Counted from the stretch's first letter, positions 1 to 8,098 are shown. The stretch is 64,000 nucleotides of DNA from Desulfurococcales archaeon (GCA_027083135.1 JALWQH010000052.1:43591-107590); one strand, 5' to 3'. The notes: generated by a model not told the origin, from the letters alone. Translations and numbers: made by a program.

Positions 1-51
1 CCTCTCGTTGAAGGGAGGGTTTATAGGGATAATTAAAAATAGTGTGGGAGC

Positions 52-732
52 CTAGAACTCAAGCTTCTCGCCGGGTTTAAGTACGGCTATTTTTGTGGGG
101 AGGCCTTTCTCCTCAACTCTCCTTTTAAACTCGTCTGGTGTCCCTGTGAGCATGGGGAACGTGCCGTAATGCATTGGTATGGCTATCCTAGGCTTAAGCA
201 TTTCAACAGCCTTGGCAGCCTGGTAGGGATCCATGGTGAAGTGCCCTCCTATGGGAAGCATGGCAATATCTATTTTGTACAGCTCTCCGAGCAGCGCCAT
301 CTCCGCGAATAGGCCTGTGTCGCCTGCATGATATATTGTTGCCTCTTTGCCTAGAAGCATGACGCCTGTAGGGGATCCTCTCTCAGCACTATGCAGCGCA
401 GGGGTCAGCATTATCCTTGTCCCAGCAACGTTCATGGGGCCTCCTATATTACCTCCGATAATCCTATCCTGAGGAATGCCCTTCTCGCCTGCGAGTAGGG
501 CTAGCTCATATATTGCGGCGAACACTGCCTTAGGGTTTGCTTTCAGCAAGTCTATGGCCTCGCCTAAATGGTCGCCATGATCATGTGTAACAACCACTAT
601 GTCGACATTACCTGTGTAGTCCTTAAGGGATGCCACGCTTTTAGGGTTTGAGAGCCAGGGATCAATGAGTATTCTCCTACCATCCAGCACTACTTCGAAG
701 GCCGAGTGGCCTAGATATCTCACATACCCCAT
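52..732 (-). CDS. Metal-dependent hydrolase, UPF0173 (metallo-beta-lactamase fold)
   Basis: A 226-230 residue protein of the UPF0173 family of zinc hydrolases; the physiological substrate is unknown. Near residue 53 it carries the metal-binding motif THDHGDH, and further metal ligands can be seen in HAGDTG and near the C terminus in PMHYGTFP. Length matches the family. The ORF track starts at 744, but GGTGG lies five bases before an ATG at 732, and the resulting N terminus MGYVRYLGHSAF matches the usual family start, so I prefer 732. It is divergent from the methionine aminopeptidase gene. Family call is firm, substrate is not inferable. Confidence 0.88.
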   Translation of the reverse strand: MGYVRYLGHSAFEVVLDGRRILIDPWLSNPKSVASLKDYTGNVDIVVVTHDHGDHLGEAIDLLKANPKAVFAAIYELALLAGEKGIPQDRIIGGNIGGPMNVAGTRIMLTPALHSAERGSPTGVMLLGKEATIYHAGDTGLFAEMALLGELYKIDIAMLPIGGHFTMDPYQAAKAVEMLKPRIAIPMHYGTFPMLTGTPDEFKRRVEEKGLPTKIAVLKPGEKLEF

Positions 733-817
733 AATTTCCACCATTCTTTAAGGAGGCGGAGTAGGAAAAAATATTTCGCCTGAATGTTAGAGTGGGTTCC
801 CGCAGAGGCGCTGGGCT

Positions 818-1720
818 TTGGACAGCAAGGTTCTCGAGAAATACATTGAGGCTGGGAGAATAGCCTCAAGGGTGAGGGATGAAGCCCACCGTTACGTTAG
901 GCCTGGAGCCAGGCTTCTAGACGTATGTGAGGCCATTGAGAACAGGATAAGGGATATGGGGGGGCAGCCTGCCTTCCCATGCAACATATCGGTAAACGAG
1001 GTCGCAGCGCATTATTCCCCGCTGCCGATGGATAACTCCACTATTCCTCCAGGAGCAGTGGTTAAGATAGACCTAGGAGTTCATGTAGACGGCTATATCG
1101 CTGATACTGCTAGGACAGTTGTTCTAAGCCCGAGATACGAGGATCTAGCCGAGGCTTCCCGCAGAGCATTGAATAGGGCCTTAGAGATGGTTTCAGACGG
1201 GGTGAGATTCAGGGATGTCGGCAGGGTTATAGAGGAAACCATAAAGTCAATGGGTTTCAAACCCATACGCAACCTCACAGGCCACAGCCTGGATAGGTAT
1301 ATCATTCATGCTGGTGAATCGATACCCAACGTATATGAGAGGCTTGTGATGGGGAGGTTCCGTGCAGGAAGGGCTTACGCCATAGAGCCCTTCGCAACTA
1401 ATGGCCTGGGATTCGTGGTTAACGACAGGTATGTGGGCATATATTCTCTGGCCAAGGCTAGGGTTAAAGGAGTGTCAAGCTTTGATAGAGAGGTATTCGA
1501 GGCTGTGAAAAACAGGTTTAGAACCCTGCCATTCACTCCTAGATGGCTTCTGGATCTCGGTGAACCACGAGATGTTGTGAGGAGTGTTGAGAGGCTTGCC
1601 TCTAGGAAGGCTTTCCACAGGTATCCAATACTGGTTGAGGCTGGGGGAGGAATGGTTGCTCAGTTCGAGCATACATTAGTGGTTCTGAGAGATGAGGTTA
1701 TAATAACCACGAAATCCTGA
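818..1720 (+). CDS. map: Methionine aminopeptidase, type II
   Basis: A cytosolic metalloprotease that removes the initiator methionine from new proteins. The 300 residues cover the whole type II (archaeal/eukaryotic) pita-bread fold. Metal ligands are visible as the Asp in KIDLGVHVDGYIADTA, the His in NLTGHSL, the Glu in AIEPFAT and the Glu in the C-terminal QFEHT motif. A type II insert follows the GHSL motif. It starts with TTG, common here; no ATG gives a full N terminus. The gene is divergent from the UPF0173 hydrolase and is followed by the DUF1512 gene. Confidence 0.95.
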   Translation: MDSKVLEKYIEAGRIASRVRDEAHRYVRPGARLLDVCEAIENRIRDMGGQPAFPCNISVNEVAAHYSPLPMDNSTIPPGAVVKIDLGVHVDGYIADTARTVVLSPRYEDLAEASRRALNRALEMVSDGVRFRDVGRVIEETIKSMGFKPIRNLTGHSLDRYIIHAGESIPNVYERLVMGRFRAGRAYAIEPFATNGLGFVVNDRYVGIYSLAKARVKGVSSFDREVFEAVKNRFRTLPFTPRWLLDLGEPRDVVRSVERLASRKAFHRYPILVEAGGGMVAQFEHTLVVLRDEVIITTKS

Positions 1721-1767
1721 TTAACCGGGGTATACGGGTTAGCCTTAGGGAAAGTAGGGTGTAGCAT

Positions 1768-2865
1768 GTGCCGGCAGGAGCCGCTGACTGGATAACGGCT
1801 ATATCGAACCTGGCCTTCATGATCATATTCCTCCTCATATTCCTTGGATTCAACCAGAAGTTCCAGGTTTACATATGGGGGAGGAATATCAGGGCCAGGC
1901 TAGCCATACTTGAACGCTACGCTAAGGAGTCGCGGGAGAAGGCTGAAAAAATGTTCAGCCAGGCTGGAGCAGAGAAGCCTAAGGAGGCTATGGATAAACT
2001 TGTAGAATACTTTGTGATAGAGCCTGTATCACTGGAGCCTACGGATATTATTAGGAGACTTGAACATGTCCTGAACATCAGGGAAAAGCGGTTTAAAGGC
2101 GTGGTGGAGCGCTTCGCCCCTAAGGCCTCGGAGGTTGAGCGGAGCATAATAGAGACTGCCGCTGAGATAAGCGCAGCCCTCAACTTCCTCTACAAGATTG
2201 TGAGACACTACCTCCTCTTCGGCGAGAAGACGAACAACTGGGTTCTAATAATGCAGCTTGAACTCATAATGCCGCAGCTTGTGAAGATGGCTGAAACGTA
2301 CTTCAAAGCCATGGATACATTTATTGAGGGAAAGCCTGTTGGAGACGGGCTGGGCCCCCTAGTTGCATACCGCCTCATAGGGACAGGTAATGCTAGGAGC
2401 ATAGCCGAGGACACTGTTATGGCTGAAATAGGCTTCGAGGGCCGCAAGCTAATAGTTGTTAAGGCTAAGGGGCCTGGAAGCAGTGTTGGGAAGCCAGGCG
2501 AGGCTGTTGCAAAGATTGCTGAGAGGCTTGGAGGAGACTTATCCATGATAATAACGGTTGATGCTGCCCTTAAGCTCGAGGGAGAGGAGACTGGAAGCAT
2601 AGCTGAGGGCAGTGGGGCCGCAATAGGTGATCCCGGGCCTGAGAAAATAAAAATCGAGAGGGCTGCAGCCAGGTATAATATCCCTCTAAGAGCCATAGTG
2701 GTTAAGATGGCTATGGAGGAAGCCATCCAGGAGATGAAGGAGGAGGTTGTGAAGGCTGCTGACAAGGTTGTAGACATGATCAAGGACATAATATTAAGTG
2801 AGACCAGGGAAGGCGACAGGATATTGATAGCGGGAATAGGCAACACTATTGGAATAGCTCAGTGA
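1768..2865 (+). CDS. DUF1512 family membrane-anchored protein
   Basis: A 365-residue protein that I recognise as the crenarchaeal DUF1512 family, whose function is unknown. It has one N-terminal membrane segment (about residues 12-28, rich in Ile/Leu/Phe) followed by a basic, helical cytosolic region. A second half contains VGDGLGPLVAYRLIG and the C-terminal GDRILIAGIGNTIGIAQ, both Gly-rich and suggestive of a ligand-binding fold. Start is GTG. The next gene begins a few bases after its stop with its own Shine-Dalgarno, so the two are very likely co-transcribed and the products may act together at the membrane. Confidence 0.85.
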   Translation: MPAGAADWITAISNLAFMIIFLLIFLGFNQKFQVYIWGRNIRARLAILERYAKESREKAEKMFSQAGAEKPKEAMDKLVEYFVIEPVSLEPTDIIRRLEHVLNIREKRFKGVVERFAPKASEVERSIIETAAEISAALNFLYKIVRHYLLFGEKTNNWVLIMQLELIMPQLVKMAETYFKAMDTFIEGKPVGDGLGPLVAYRLIGTGNARSIAEDTVMAEIGFEGRKLIVVKAKGPGSSVGKPGEAVAKIAERLGGDLSMIITVDAALKLEGEETGSIAEGSGAAIGDPGPEKIKIERAAARYNIPLRAIVVKMAMEEAIQEMKEEVVKAADKVVDMIKDIILSETREGDRILIAGIGNTIGIAQ

Positions 2866-2875
2866 GGTGACAGTG

Positions 2876-3166
2876 ATGGGGGGGCAGGATGCATGGTGGT
2901 TCATGAGCCTCCTTGCACTCATATTCCTCGCTGCCGCGAGCCTCACACCCCTTCTAACACCGAGAAAGAAGGAGGAAAAATGGAAGAGTATAACGAGGGT
3001 TAAATGCATGTCATGCGGCTACACTGAGGAGAGAGACTTCACCAAGGGAGACTATGTGGGTAAAATAGTTGGTAAGTGCCCTAAATGCGGAGGACAGCTA
3101 GTAGTTGATGCGATATTCAGGCGTAAGGAGGAGCCCTCTAAGGCTGACAGGCAAGGCAAGCTTTAA
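2876..3166 (+). CDS. Small membrane-anchored zinc-ribbon protein
   Basis: About 96 residues: one N-terminal membrane helix (residues ~8-24), a basic stretch, then a zinc ribbon with CMSCG and CPKCGG, i.e. two CxxC knuckles about 24 residues apart. The ORF track begins at GTG 2867, but GAGGTGA lies just upstream of an ATG at 2876, which I take as the start. It follows the DUF1512 gene almost without gap, and the shared topology (one anchor plus a cytosolic domain) suggests they form a membrane complex. No function can be named. Its last codons overlap the TATA box of the 5S rRNA gene. Confidence 0.8.
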   Translation: MGGQDAWWFMSLLALIFLAAASLTPLLTPRKKEEKWKSITRVKCMSCGYTEERDFTKGDYVGKIVGKCPKCGGQLVVDAIFRRKEEPSKADRQGKL

Positions 3167-3170
3167 TAAC
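3161..3170 (+). promoter_or_regulatory. TATA box of the 5S rRNA gene, inside the preceding stop codon
   Basis: CTTTAATAAC is centred about 28 bases before the first base of 5S rRNA, the usual crenarchaeal TATA position. It overlaps the TAA stop of the zinc-ribbon gene, so the lone 5S gene has its own promoter embedded in the end of a protein gene. Confidence 0.6.
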
Positions 3171-3193
3171 CATACAGCATTCCAGAGGATTTC

Positions 3194-3321
3194 GGCCCGA
3201 CCCGGCCATAGCGGCCGGGCAACACCCGGACTCGTATCGATCCCGGAAGTTAAGCCGGCCGCGTTGGGGCTCCCCGTATGGTCCGAGAGGCCATGCAGGG
3301 GCCCCAAGCCGGGATCGGGCC
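3194..3321 (+). rRNA. rrf: 5S ribosomal RNA
   Basis: The sequence shows the full archaeal 5S layout. The terminal helix GGCCCGA pairs with TCGGGCC at 3315-3321. Inside are the loop A/helix III signature CACCCGGACTCGTATCG, the conserved CCCGGAAGTTAAGC, and a GC-rich helix IV-V. No 16S or 23S gene is nearby, so this is the unlinked 5S gene typical of Crenarchaeota. It is convergent with the nucleosidase gene to its right. Ends are set by the terminal helix and may be off by one or two bases. ORFs drawn across it in the track are spurious. Confidence 0.96.
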
Positions 3322-3371
3322 ACAAAGCCGTTATCCACGCCTTAAAGATCAGCTTCCTATAGGAGTAGGCT

Positions 3372-4310
3372 TCACTGCCATGAAGATGATAGTTCTATCA
3401 TTTTCTCCAGCAGCATTACTCCGTTCTGCATGCTCACCTTTATTGATTCTGGGCTCCAAGGCGAGCCTGTTAGGCCGCTATCAGATATTACAGCTATTTT
3501 TATGAATGGTATGCCTAGCCTGTAGCATGTTAGGCCGAAGCCGTAGGCCTCCATCTCCTCAGCATCTGTTCCAAGCTCCTCATGTATTCTTTCAATATAG
3601 GTGCTGTTAGCAGTCCATATGTCGGCTGAGGCTATGGTTCCGTTAAGCCATACTTTAGGCTTGTATGGCTTCTTTGATCCTATTAGATCTGCTGGTGTTT
3701 CTGGAAGCTTTATGGCCTCTGCGGCTCTTGAAGCTAGGCTTAATAGTTTTGCTGAGCAGTTGAGGTATAGGAATTTCATCCAAGTGGTGTTTGGAAACGT
3801 TATGCCTAGCCTCATGTATCTCCACTTAGTATAGCTTGTATACATCCTGTTGCCATAGGGAATTATTCTAGCAGCAACTATGACGTCGCCTGTATCATGG
3901 TTAAATGCGTGGCTTCCAGAAGTACCTATATCGACAAACCATGTCACATTGAATAGAATGTGAGTCGCCTCCACAGCTCCTGCAGCAGCCTCCTCCCCTA
4001 TTCCTGAGATAACCAGTACTACAGGCTTGCCCGCCATTATACCAGTAGTGAAATTGTAGCCGAGGGCTGCGAAACTCCTCTTATTAGTAATCCTGCTTAG
4101 AACATATTTTGCCTCAGAGGGCATGGCTACAAGGATGCCTACTCTAGGAGTATTATCGTAGAGTGCCACGAATTCTGCATTGCCTCCCAGCACCTTCTCG
4201 GCGCCCCTAGTGTTCACGCCGTACTTGTAGCCTGCATAGAAGAAGCCTATAACAATAACCACTATAAATAGGGATAAATAGAGCCTCCTACCCCTCACAT
4301 CCCCCACCAT
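3372..4310 (-). CDS. Membrane-anchored nucleoside phosphorylase/nucleosidase-like protein
   Basis: A 312-residue protein. A strongly hydrophobic N-terminal segment (residues ~10-27) is a signal anchor or uncleaved signal peptide. The rest is the PNP/MTA-nucleosidase fold: VGILVAMPSEA near residue 52, the Gly-rich ISGIGEEAA, VDIGTSGS, and EEMEAYGFGLTCYRLGIPF, which corresponds to the base/ribose-binding EME motif. Several NxT/NxS sequons fit an extracellular domain. The family normally cleaves purine nucleosides in the cytosol; here the anchor suggests action at the cell surface, perhaps salvaging nucleosides. GTG at 4298 is an alternative start preceded by GGTGGGGG. Confidence 0.8.
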   Translation of the reverse strand: MVGDVRGRRLYLSLFIVVIVIGFFYAGYKYGVNTRGAEKVLGGNAEFVALYDNTPRVGILVAMPSEAKYVLSRITNKRSFAALGYNFTTGIMAGKPVVLVISGIGEEAAAGAVEATHILFNVTWFVDIGTSGSHAFNHDTGDVIVAARIIPYGNRMYTSYTKWRYMRLGITFPNTTWMKFLYLNCSAKLLSLASRAAEAIKLPETPADLIGSKKPYKPKVWLNGTIASADIWTANSTYIERIHEELGTDAEEMEAYGFGLTCYRLGIPFIKIAVISDSGLTGSPWSPESIKVSMQNGVMLLEKMIELSSSWQ

Positions 4311-4448
4311 GCTTCACACTTAACACACATATAATTAAAGATTACTTTGAATACATGTTTAAAATTTACATATATGATTAAACATCCATACCAGCCGTTG
4401 GGGTAAGATATTATTCCGTGGGGCTTACAGTGTGACTGGCGCTGGACT

Positions 4449-6032
4449 TTGAGGGTTGTAGGCCTAGTTAATGGGAGAATATACATATCATATAGGCCGC
4501 TTAGAAAGGCTGAGGGGCTGGTCTTCTCCTCGGGGAGAATACTGTATGTAGGCTCATCTGAGAAGGCCGGAGATATTGCGAGGAGCCTTGGAGGAGTTGT
4601 AAGGGATCTTGAGGGCAGGGTGGTTACGCCTGGCTTCATAGATGTGCATATGCATGCTGATGGCCTAGGCCTAGCCTTAAGATCACTGGATCTCAGGGGT
4701 GTTCGCTCCATAGCTGAGCTAAGGGAGAGGCTTAGAAAATATTATGAGGAGCATGGCGAGGCATCCTGGATTATTGGCAGAGGCTGGGATCAAGAGTTAT
4801 TCGCTGAGAAAAGGTGGCCTACCCGCTGGGATCTAGATGACATTGCTCCAGACAAGCCTGTCCTGCTTGTCAGGGTATGCGGGCATGCAGCCGTAGCTAA
4901 TACTAAGGCCCTAGAGGCTGCAGGACTACTCGAGAATCCTCCAGGCGACCTCGTGTTTAGGCGGGATGAGGAGGGCAGGCTTACAGGCCTAGTCGTAGAG
5001 CATGGTGTAGGATACTTGAGATCCAAGGTTGAATTCACTGATGAAGAGGCTGAGAGAATGCTGGAGGAGGCGATGATGCATGCAGCCTCTCTTGGAGTCA
5101 CAACCCTCGGCTTTGTTTCCTGTAGTCCTAGGATGCTGGGCCTGCTTGAGAAGATTAGGCTTAGGCTAGGCAGACTGCCTGTGAGGATTAGAGTATACCT
5201 CTCCAAGGATGCTGTCGAACCGCTCCTGAAGCTGGGTTTGAGGAGGGGGTTAGGCGGCCCATACCTTAAGATCATGGGGGTAAAGCTTTTCACTGATGGA
5301 TCCCTGGGCGCCAGAACGGCCCTGCTCTCAGAGCCATACGAGGATGATCCTGCAACGAGCGGTGTAGCTGTAGTAGGAGAAGAGGAGCTTGAAAGCCTAG
5401 TAGAGAGGATTAGCAGGGCGGGCCTACAGCTAGCCGTACACGCCATAGGAGATAAGGCCGTTGACATGGTTCTTAAAGCCTACTCAAAACTGGGGGAAGG
5501 AGTTGTTAGGATGCGTCACAGAGTGGAGCATGCCTCCATACTGAGGCCAGAGCAGGTTAAACTCATGGCGGAGCTGGGAGCAGCCGCAGCGGTGCAGCCC
5601 CGCTTCGCAGTATCCGACTGGTGGGCTGTGCAGAGGCTGGGGGAGAGGAGAGCAGCCTGGATATACCCCTTCAAAACCATGCTTAAGGCAGGCATACCCC
5701 TAGGATTCTCAACGGATGCTCCTGTAGAGCCCCTTAACCCATGGGAAACAATCTATGCTGCTGTAACCAGAGGCGAGGCTGAGGGCGTAGAGCTAGCATC
5801 ACTTACACCTCAGGAGAAACTGGAGATAGGTGAGGCGCTTGACGCCTACACTAGGGGATCAGCCTACCTCCTCCACGAGGAAGACATGATTGGAGAATTA
5901 AGGCCAGGCATGTATGCCGACCTCGTAGTGCTGGATAAAGACCCCTTCGAGGTGGATGCAAATGAGCTTAGAAGAATCAAAGTGCTGGAAACAGTGGTGG
6001 GAGGAGAAACCGTGTACAGAATTAATGGTTGA
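4449..6032 (+). CDS. Amidohydrolase, YtcJ-like (amidohydrolase 3 family)
   Basis: A 527-residue metal-dependent amidohydrolase. Visible features are the metal site DVHMHADG (residues ~64-71), the substrate-loop region KLFTDGSLGARTALL, the histidines in AVHAIGDKA and RHRVEHAS, and the metal Asp in FSTDAPVEPLNPWETIYAA. The C-terminal strand GELRPGMYADLVVLDKDPFEV completes the composite beta domain. Such enzymes hydrolyse amide or carbamoyl bonds in small molecules; the exact substrate is unknown. It starts with TTG and has no clear Shine-Dalgarno, suggesting a leaderless transcript. The minus-strand ORF 4295-4711 is a shadow. Confidence 0.88.
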   Translation: MRVVGLVNGRIYISYRPLRKAEGLVFSSGRILYVGSSEKAGDIARSLGGVVRDLEGRVVTPGFIDVHMHADGLGLALRSLDLRGVRSIAELRERLRKYYEEHGEASWIIGRGWDQELFAEKRWPTRWDLDDIAPDKPVLLVRVCGHAAVANTKALEAAGLLENPPGDLVFRRDEEGRLTGLVVEHGVGYLRSKVEFTDEEAERMLEEAMMHAASLGVTTLGFVSCSPRMLGLLEKIRLRLGRLPVRIRVYLSKDAVEPLLKLGLRRGLGGPYLKIMGVKLFTDGSLGARTALLSEPYEDDPATSGVAVVGEEELESLVERISRAGLQLAVHAIGDKAVDMVLKAYSKLGEGVVRMRHRVEHASILRPEQVKLMAELGAAAAVQPRFAVSDWWAVQRLGERRAAWIYPFKTMLKAGIPLGFSTDAPVEPLNPWETIYAAVTRGEAEGVELASLTPQEKLEIGEALDAYTRGSAYLLHEEDMIGELRPGMYADLVVLDKDPFEVDANELRRIKVLETVVGGETVYRING

Positions 6033-6235
6033 ATATTATCCTGCCACTATTTCTGATAATGGTTTTCTCTAAGTACATGGATTCTCATACTTCTCACAGG
6101 CATCGTGGACTGCATCGAAGGAGACAAGGGTATTCAGCTCCTAAGAAGCAATAATCACGGGGAGATCAAGGGTTCAGTCGAATAACATATGAAGTCTTCC
6201 AGGGATCCCATAACTTTAGGGCATGGAGATGTTAG

Positions 6236-6280
6236 GTTTGCTTGGTGGGGCCGCGGGGATTTGAACCCCGGACCACGGGG
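6236..6280 (-). repeat. Distal attachment repeat: 3' half of tRNA-Pro
   Basis: 45 bases identical to 7494-7538, ending in the anticodon stem of tRNA-Pro. It lacks the 5' half, so it cannot be a functional tRNA. Confidence 0.9.
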
Positions 6281-6288
6281 CTCCAGCA

Positions 6289-6405
6289 ATATGCCAGGTT
6301 CTATTCAGCAGGCATATAGCTGATATGCCAAGTTAGTAAAGTGATGTTCAACTAGTGTTGTCAAGTCAGCTATTAGCTAAAACTTGATATGCCACGACAT
6401 GGCAT
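6289..6405. repeat. Clustered ATATGCCA repeats and inverted repeats near the left att site
   Basis: The motif occurs as ATATGCCAGGT at 6289, in GGCATAT-AGCTG-ATATGCC (6311-6329, 7-base arms and 5-base centre), and in ATGCCA-CGACA-TGGCAT (6389-6405, 6-base arms and 5-base centre). The same TATGCCAGGT recurs at 7443-7452 and a variant ATACGCCAG at 7421, near the other end of the element. Position at both ends suggests recombinase arm-type sites or excision-factor sites; this is inference. Confidence 0.5.
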
Positions 6406-6423
6406 TTATTATCATGGGTACGT

Positions 6424-6825
6424 CTATGTAGTTCTGCTATGGGGTTGTCTCTCTATCTTCTCTTTTACGTACTTTAGCGCTTCCTTAAATGCTTCTTCAA
6501 TTTCTCCAGGATAATGGTATGGCTTTACTATATGATCGTGTTTTTCGTGGAAGTGATGAGGAAAAGTTGATATATGTCTATGTGCTTCATGTGGTGTATT
6601 ATCCCATCGATATATGGTACCATCTATGTGACGCCTCTCCCAATGTATGGCGTATCTATTAGGCAGTCTCCGCGAAATCCATACATCAATAAAGCTTTCA
6701 TCGATGAAGTATATTCTTAATTTACCATACACTATCTCTGTATCAATAACTATTTCTGGATATAAGCTGATAGCAAGCTCTCTAAGCCTCTCAAGTATCT
6801 CATCCATATTATCGCTTTCACTCAC
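6424..6825 (-). CDS. TumE-like (DUF6516) toxin of a toxin-antitoxin pair
   Basis: A 133-residue protein resembling the TumE/DUF6516 toxin family. The recognisable core is the beta-rich FIDESFIDVWIS, then YAIHWERRHIDGTIYRWDN, then a His-rich stretch with FPHHFH and a C-terminal helix. The mechanism of this family is not something I can state. It is the second gene of a two-gene unit and its ATG overlaps the TGA of the upstream antitoxin gene by four bases, typical of translational coupling in TA operons. It lies within the tRNA-Pro element and may act to stabilise it. Family assignment is by motif memory. Confidence 0.68.
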   Translation of the reverse strand: MSESDNMDEILERLRELAISLYPEIVIDTEIVYGKLRIYFIDESFIDVWISRRLPNRYAIHWERRHIDGTIYRWDNTPHEAHRHISTFPHHFHEKHDHIVKPYHYPGEIEEAFKEALKYVKEKIERQPHSRTT

Positions 6826-7118
6826 TCCCTTGTGCCCTCCAATTCCTCTAAAAGGTTCTTTAACTTCTCCTCTCGGTCAAGTAAGTAATCGAGACGAGTA
6901 AGATCCTCAAAGACCTTTGTTTCCTCTAGTTCTCCTCGCCTAATCTTCTCGTCAAGTTCTTCAATACTCGATACACCGTATCGAGCCATAATGAGTTTAG
7001 ATTCCGACTTAACATGTCTAAGCTCGGATAAAATATACTGGCGTAACGCTTCTCTTTCTAGTACATCCTCTTCAACGCCAAGTATCTTAGATGCCCTTTT
7101 ATATAATAGACTAGCCAA
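6822..7118 (-). CDS. Probable antitoxin partner, helical protein
   Basis: A 98-residue, almost entirely helical and charged protein, with KYGV-like ARYGVSSIEELDEKIRRGELEE in the middle and a C-terminal coiled-coil EEKLKNLLEELE. This layout is common for partners encoded directly before TumE-like toxins. It has no obvious DNA-binding motif. Start is TTG at 7118; AATTATACTTTA (7139-7150) is a good TATA box centred 26 bases upstream, which predicts a leaderless mRNA starting at the TTG itself. The function is inferred from gene order and overlap with the toxin gene. Confidence 0.62.
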   Translation of the reverse strand: MASLLYKRASKILGVEEDVLEREALRQYILSELRHVKSESKLIMARYGVSSIEELDEKIRRGELEETKVFEDLTRLDYLLDREEKLKNLLEELEGTRE

Positions 7119-7493
7119 TTCCTAGCACCATCGTCTCTAATTATACTTTAAGATGCCAGCCCTCATAATTCTAACGCTAAGACTTTAAACCCTAACGATG
7201 CAACACATTGTAATAATCCACTAATGTATTAAGCTTCTTCCACTATTACACTTATTGTCATGCTACTTATCTCGCTTGAGAACCCACCTATACCCTCTTT
7301 ATCTCTGATTTTAATTTCTTCAATAAGCTCATAGAATTCTTTGAAAACATAACTATTCGAGCCTCCTCACTTTCCTAAGTCTGTTTTATTGGAAAATCAA
7401 GACACAAGAGTTCATGTGCGATACGCCAGTCTAAAAATGTAGTATGCCAGGTCACCTAGCATCGATTAGAAGTATGGAGAAGCAAGTATATGT
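7119..7493. other. Non-coding right arm of the tRNA-Pro element
   Basis: No convincing gene. It contains the TATA box of the TA operon (7139-7150), an A+T-rich stretch, and two ATA(T/C)GCCAG motifs at 7421-7430 and 7443-7452 that match those at the left end. Confidence 0.5.
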
Positions 7494-7500
7494 GTTTGCT

Positions 7501-7578
7501 TGGTGGGGCCGCGGGGATTTGAACCCCGGACCACGGGGGCCCAAGCCCCGCATCCTGGCCAAGCTAGACGACGGCCCC
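7501..7578 (-). tRNA. tRNA-Pro (anticodon TGG), CCA encoded
   Basis: Read on the minus strand: acceptor GGGGCCG pairs with CGGCCCC, D stem GTCT/GGAT, anticodon stem CGGGG/CCCCG around loop CTTGGGC (anticodon TGG), T arm CGGGG-TTCAAAT-CCCCG, discriminator A and an encoded CCA at 7501-7503. No intron is seen. Its 3' part serves as attachment site for the element on its 3' side. A TATA-like GGTTTTTAG (plus-strand reading) around 7604-7612 lies inside the 3' end of the upstream protein gene at a suitable distance. Confidence 0.96.
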
Positions 7579-7592
7579 CATAATCTCTGAGG

Positions 7593-7985
7593 TTACCGGG
7601 CTTGGTTTTTAGTGTTGCTGGTTTCCCTCCTATGCCTATGCTTATAGTATATGTGTAGCGCTAGGGCCAGTGGGCTGTTTAATCTTAGGCCGCAGATGGG
7701 GCACTGAGTCTGCTCTCCGATCTCCTCAAGTATCTCCTGGATCTCCTTTGGCTCAACCTGCACTCCTTGAGGCTTGAGATCCGCTATATCTCCAGCTAGC
7801 TGCGATGTTCCTATTAGGTACCATTTCCTCTGTGTTCTAAGCTTTATCTCTTCTCCGGTGTATAGGTATATGACTATGTAGCTTCCCCTCGATCTATCTT
7901 CGAAGGACACATATTCGACGGGGATCCCTGCCTCTCTCAGCTCTCTTAGAAGCTCTGTGGCCATGGTGTCCCTATACGTGCTCAT
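7593..7985 (-). CDS. Conserved-looking protein with C-terminal C2H2-type zinc finger
   Basis: 130 residues. The N-terminal two thirds form an alpha/beta domain with no family I recognise. The C terminus has CPICGLRLNSPLALALHIYYKHRHRR, a CxxC...HxxxxH finger of the type seen in small archaeal nucleic-acid-binding proteins. It lies 14 bases before tRNA-Pro on the same strand and may carry that gene's promoter in its last codons. Codon use looks normal for the chromosome, so it probably belongs to the host and not to the element. Confidence 0.72.
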   Translation of the reverse strand: MSTYRDTMATELLRELREAGIPVEYVSFEDRSRGSYIVIYLYTGEEIKLRTQRKWYLIGTSQLAGDIADLKPQGVQVEPKEIQEILEEIGEQTQCPICGLRLNSPLALALHIYYKHRHRRETSNTKNQAR

Positions 7986-8098
7986 AGCCTACACCCTGTT
8001 TCGGAGGCTGGGCTGAGGCTACGCATATATAAGTGCTGTGCTCCTAGAATAACTACCTTTTAATTTAGTGGGCCCTGCATTGTTCTCGGTGATATATT

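Larger units (their letters stand above)
6236..7538. mobile_element. Small integrated element at tRNA-Pro carrying a TA pair
   Basis: A perfect 45-base direct repeat (6236-6280 and 7494-7538) bounds the element. The right copy is the 3' part of the intact tRNA-Pro gene plus two or more bases beyond CCA; the left copy is a stand-alone 3' half. This is the classic outcome of tyrosine-recombinase integration into a tRNA 3' end that restores the gene. Inside are only two genes, a TumE-like toxin and its probable antitoxin. No integrase or integrase fragment is visible. The interior is richer in A+T than its neighbours and contains repeated ATATGCCA motifs near both ends. It could be a non-autonomous element or a deletion remnant. 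Confidence 0.8.

Noticed and set aside
3098-3362. Several ORFs across the 5S rRNA
   Set aside because: They cover a structural RNA and have no coding features.
4295-4711. 138-codon minus-strand ORF
   Set aside because: Mostly antisense to the amidohydrolase gene, with no recognisable domain; a shadow.
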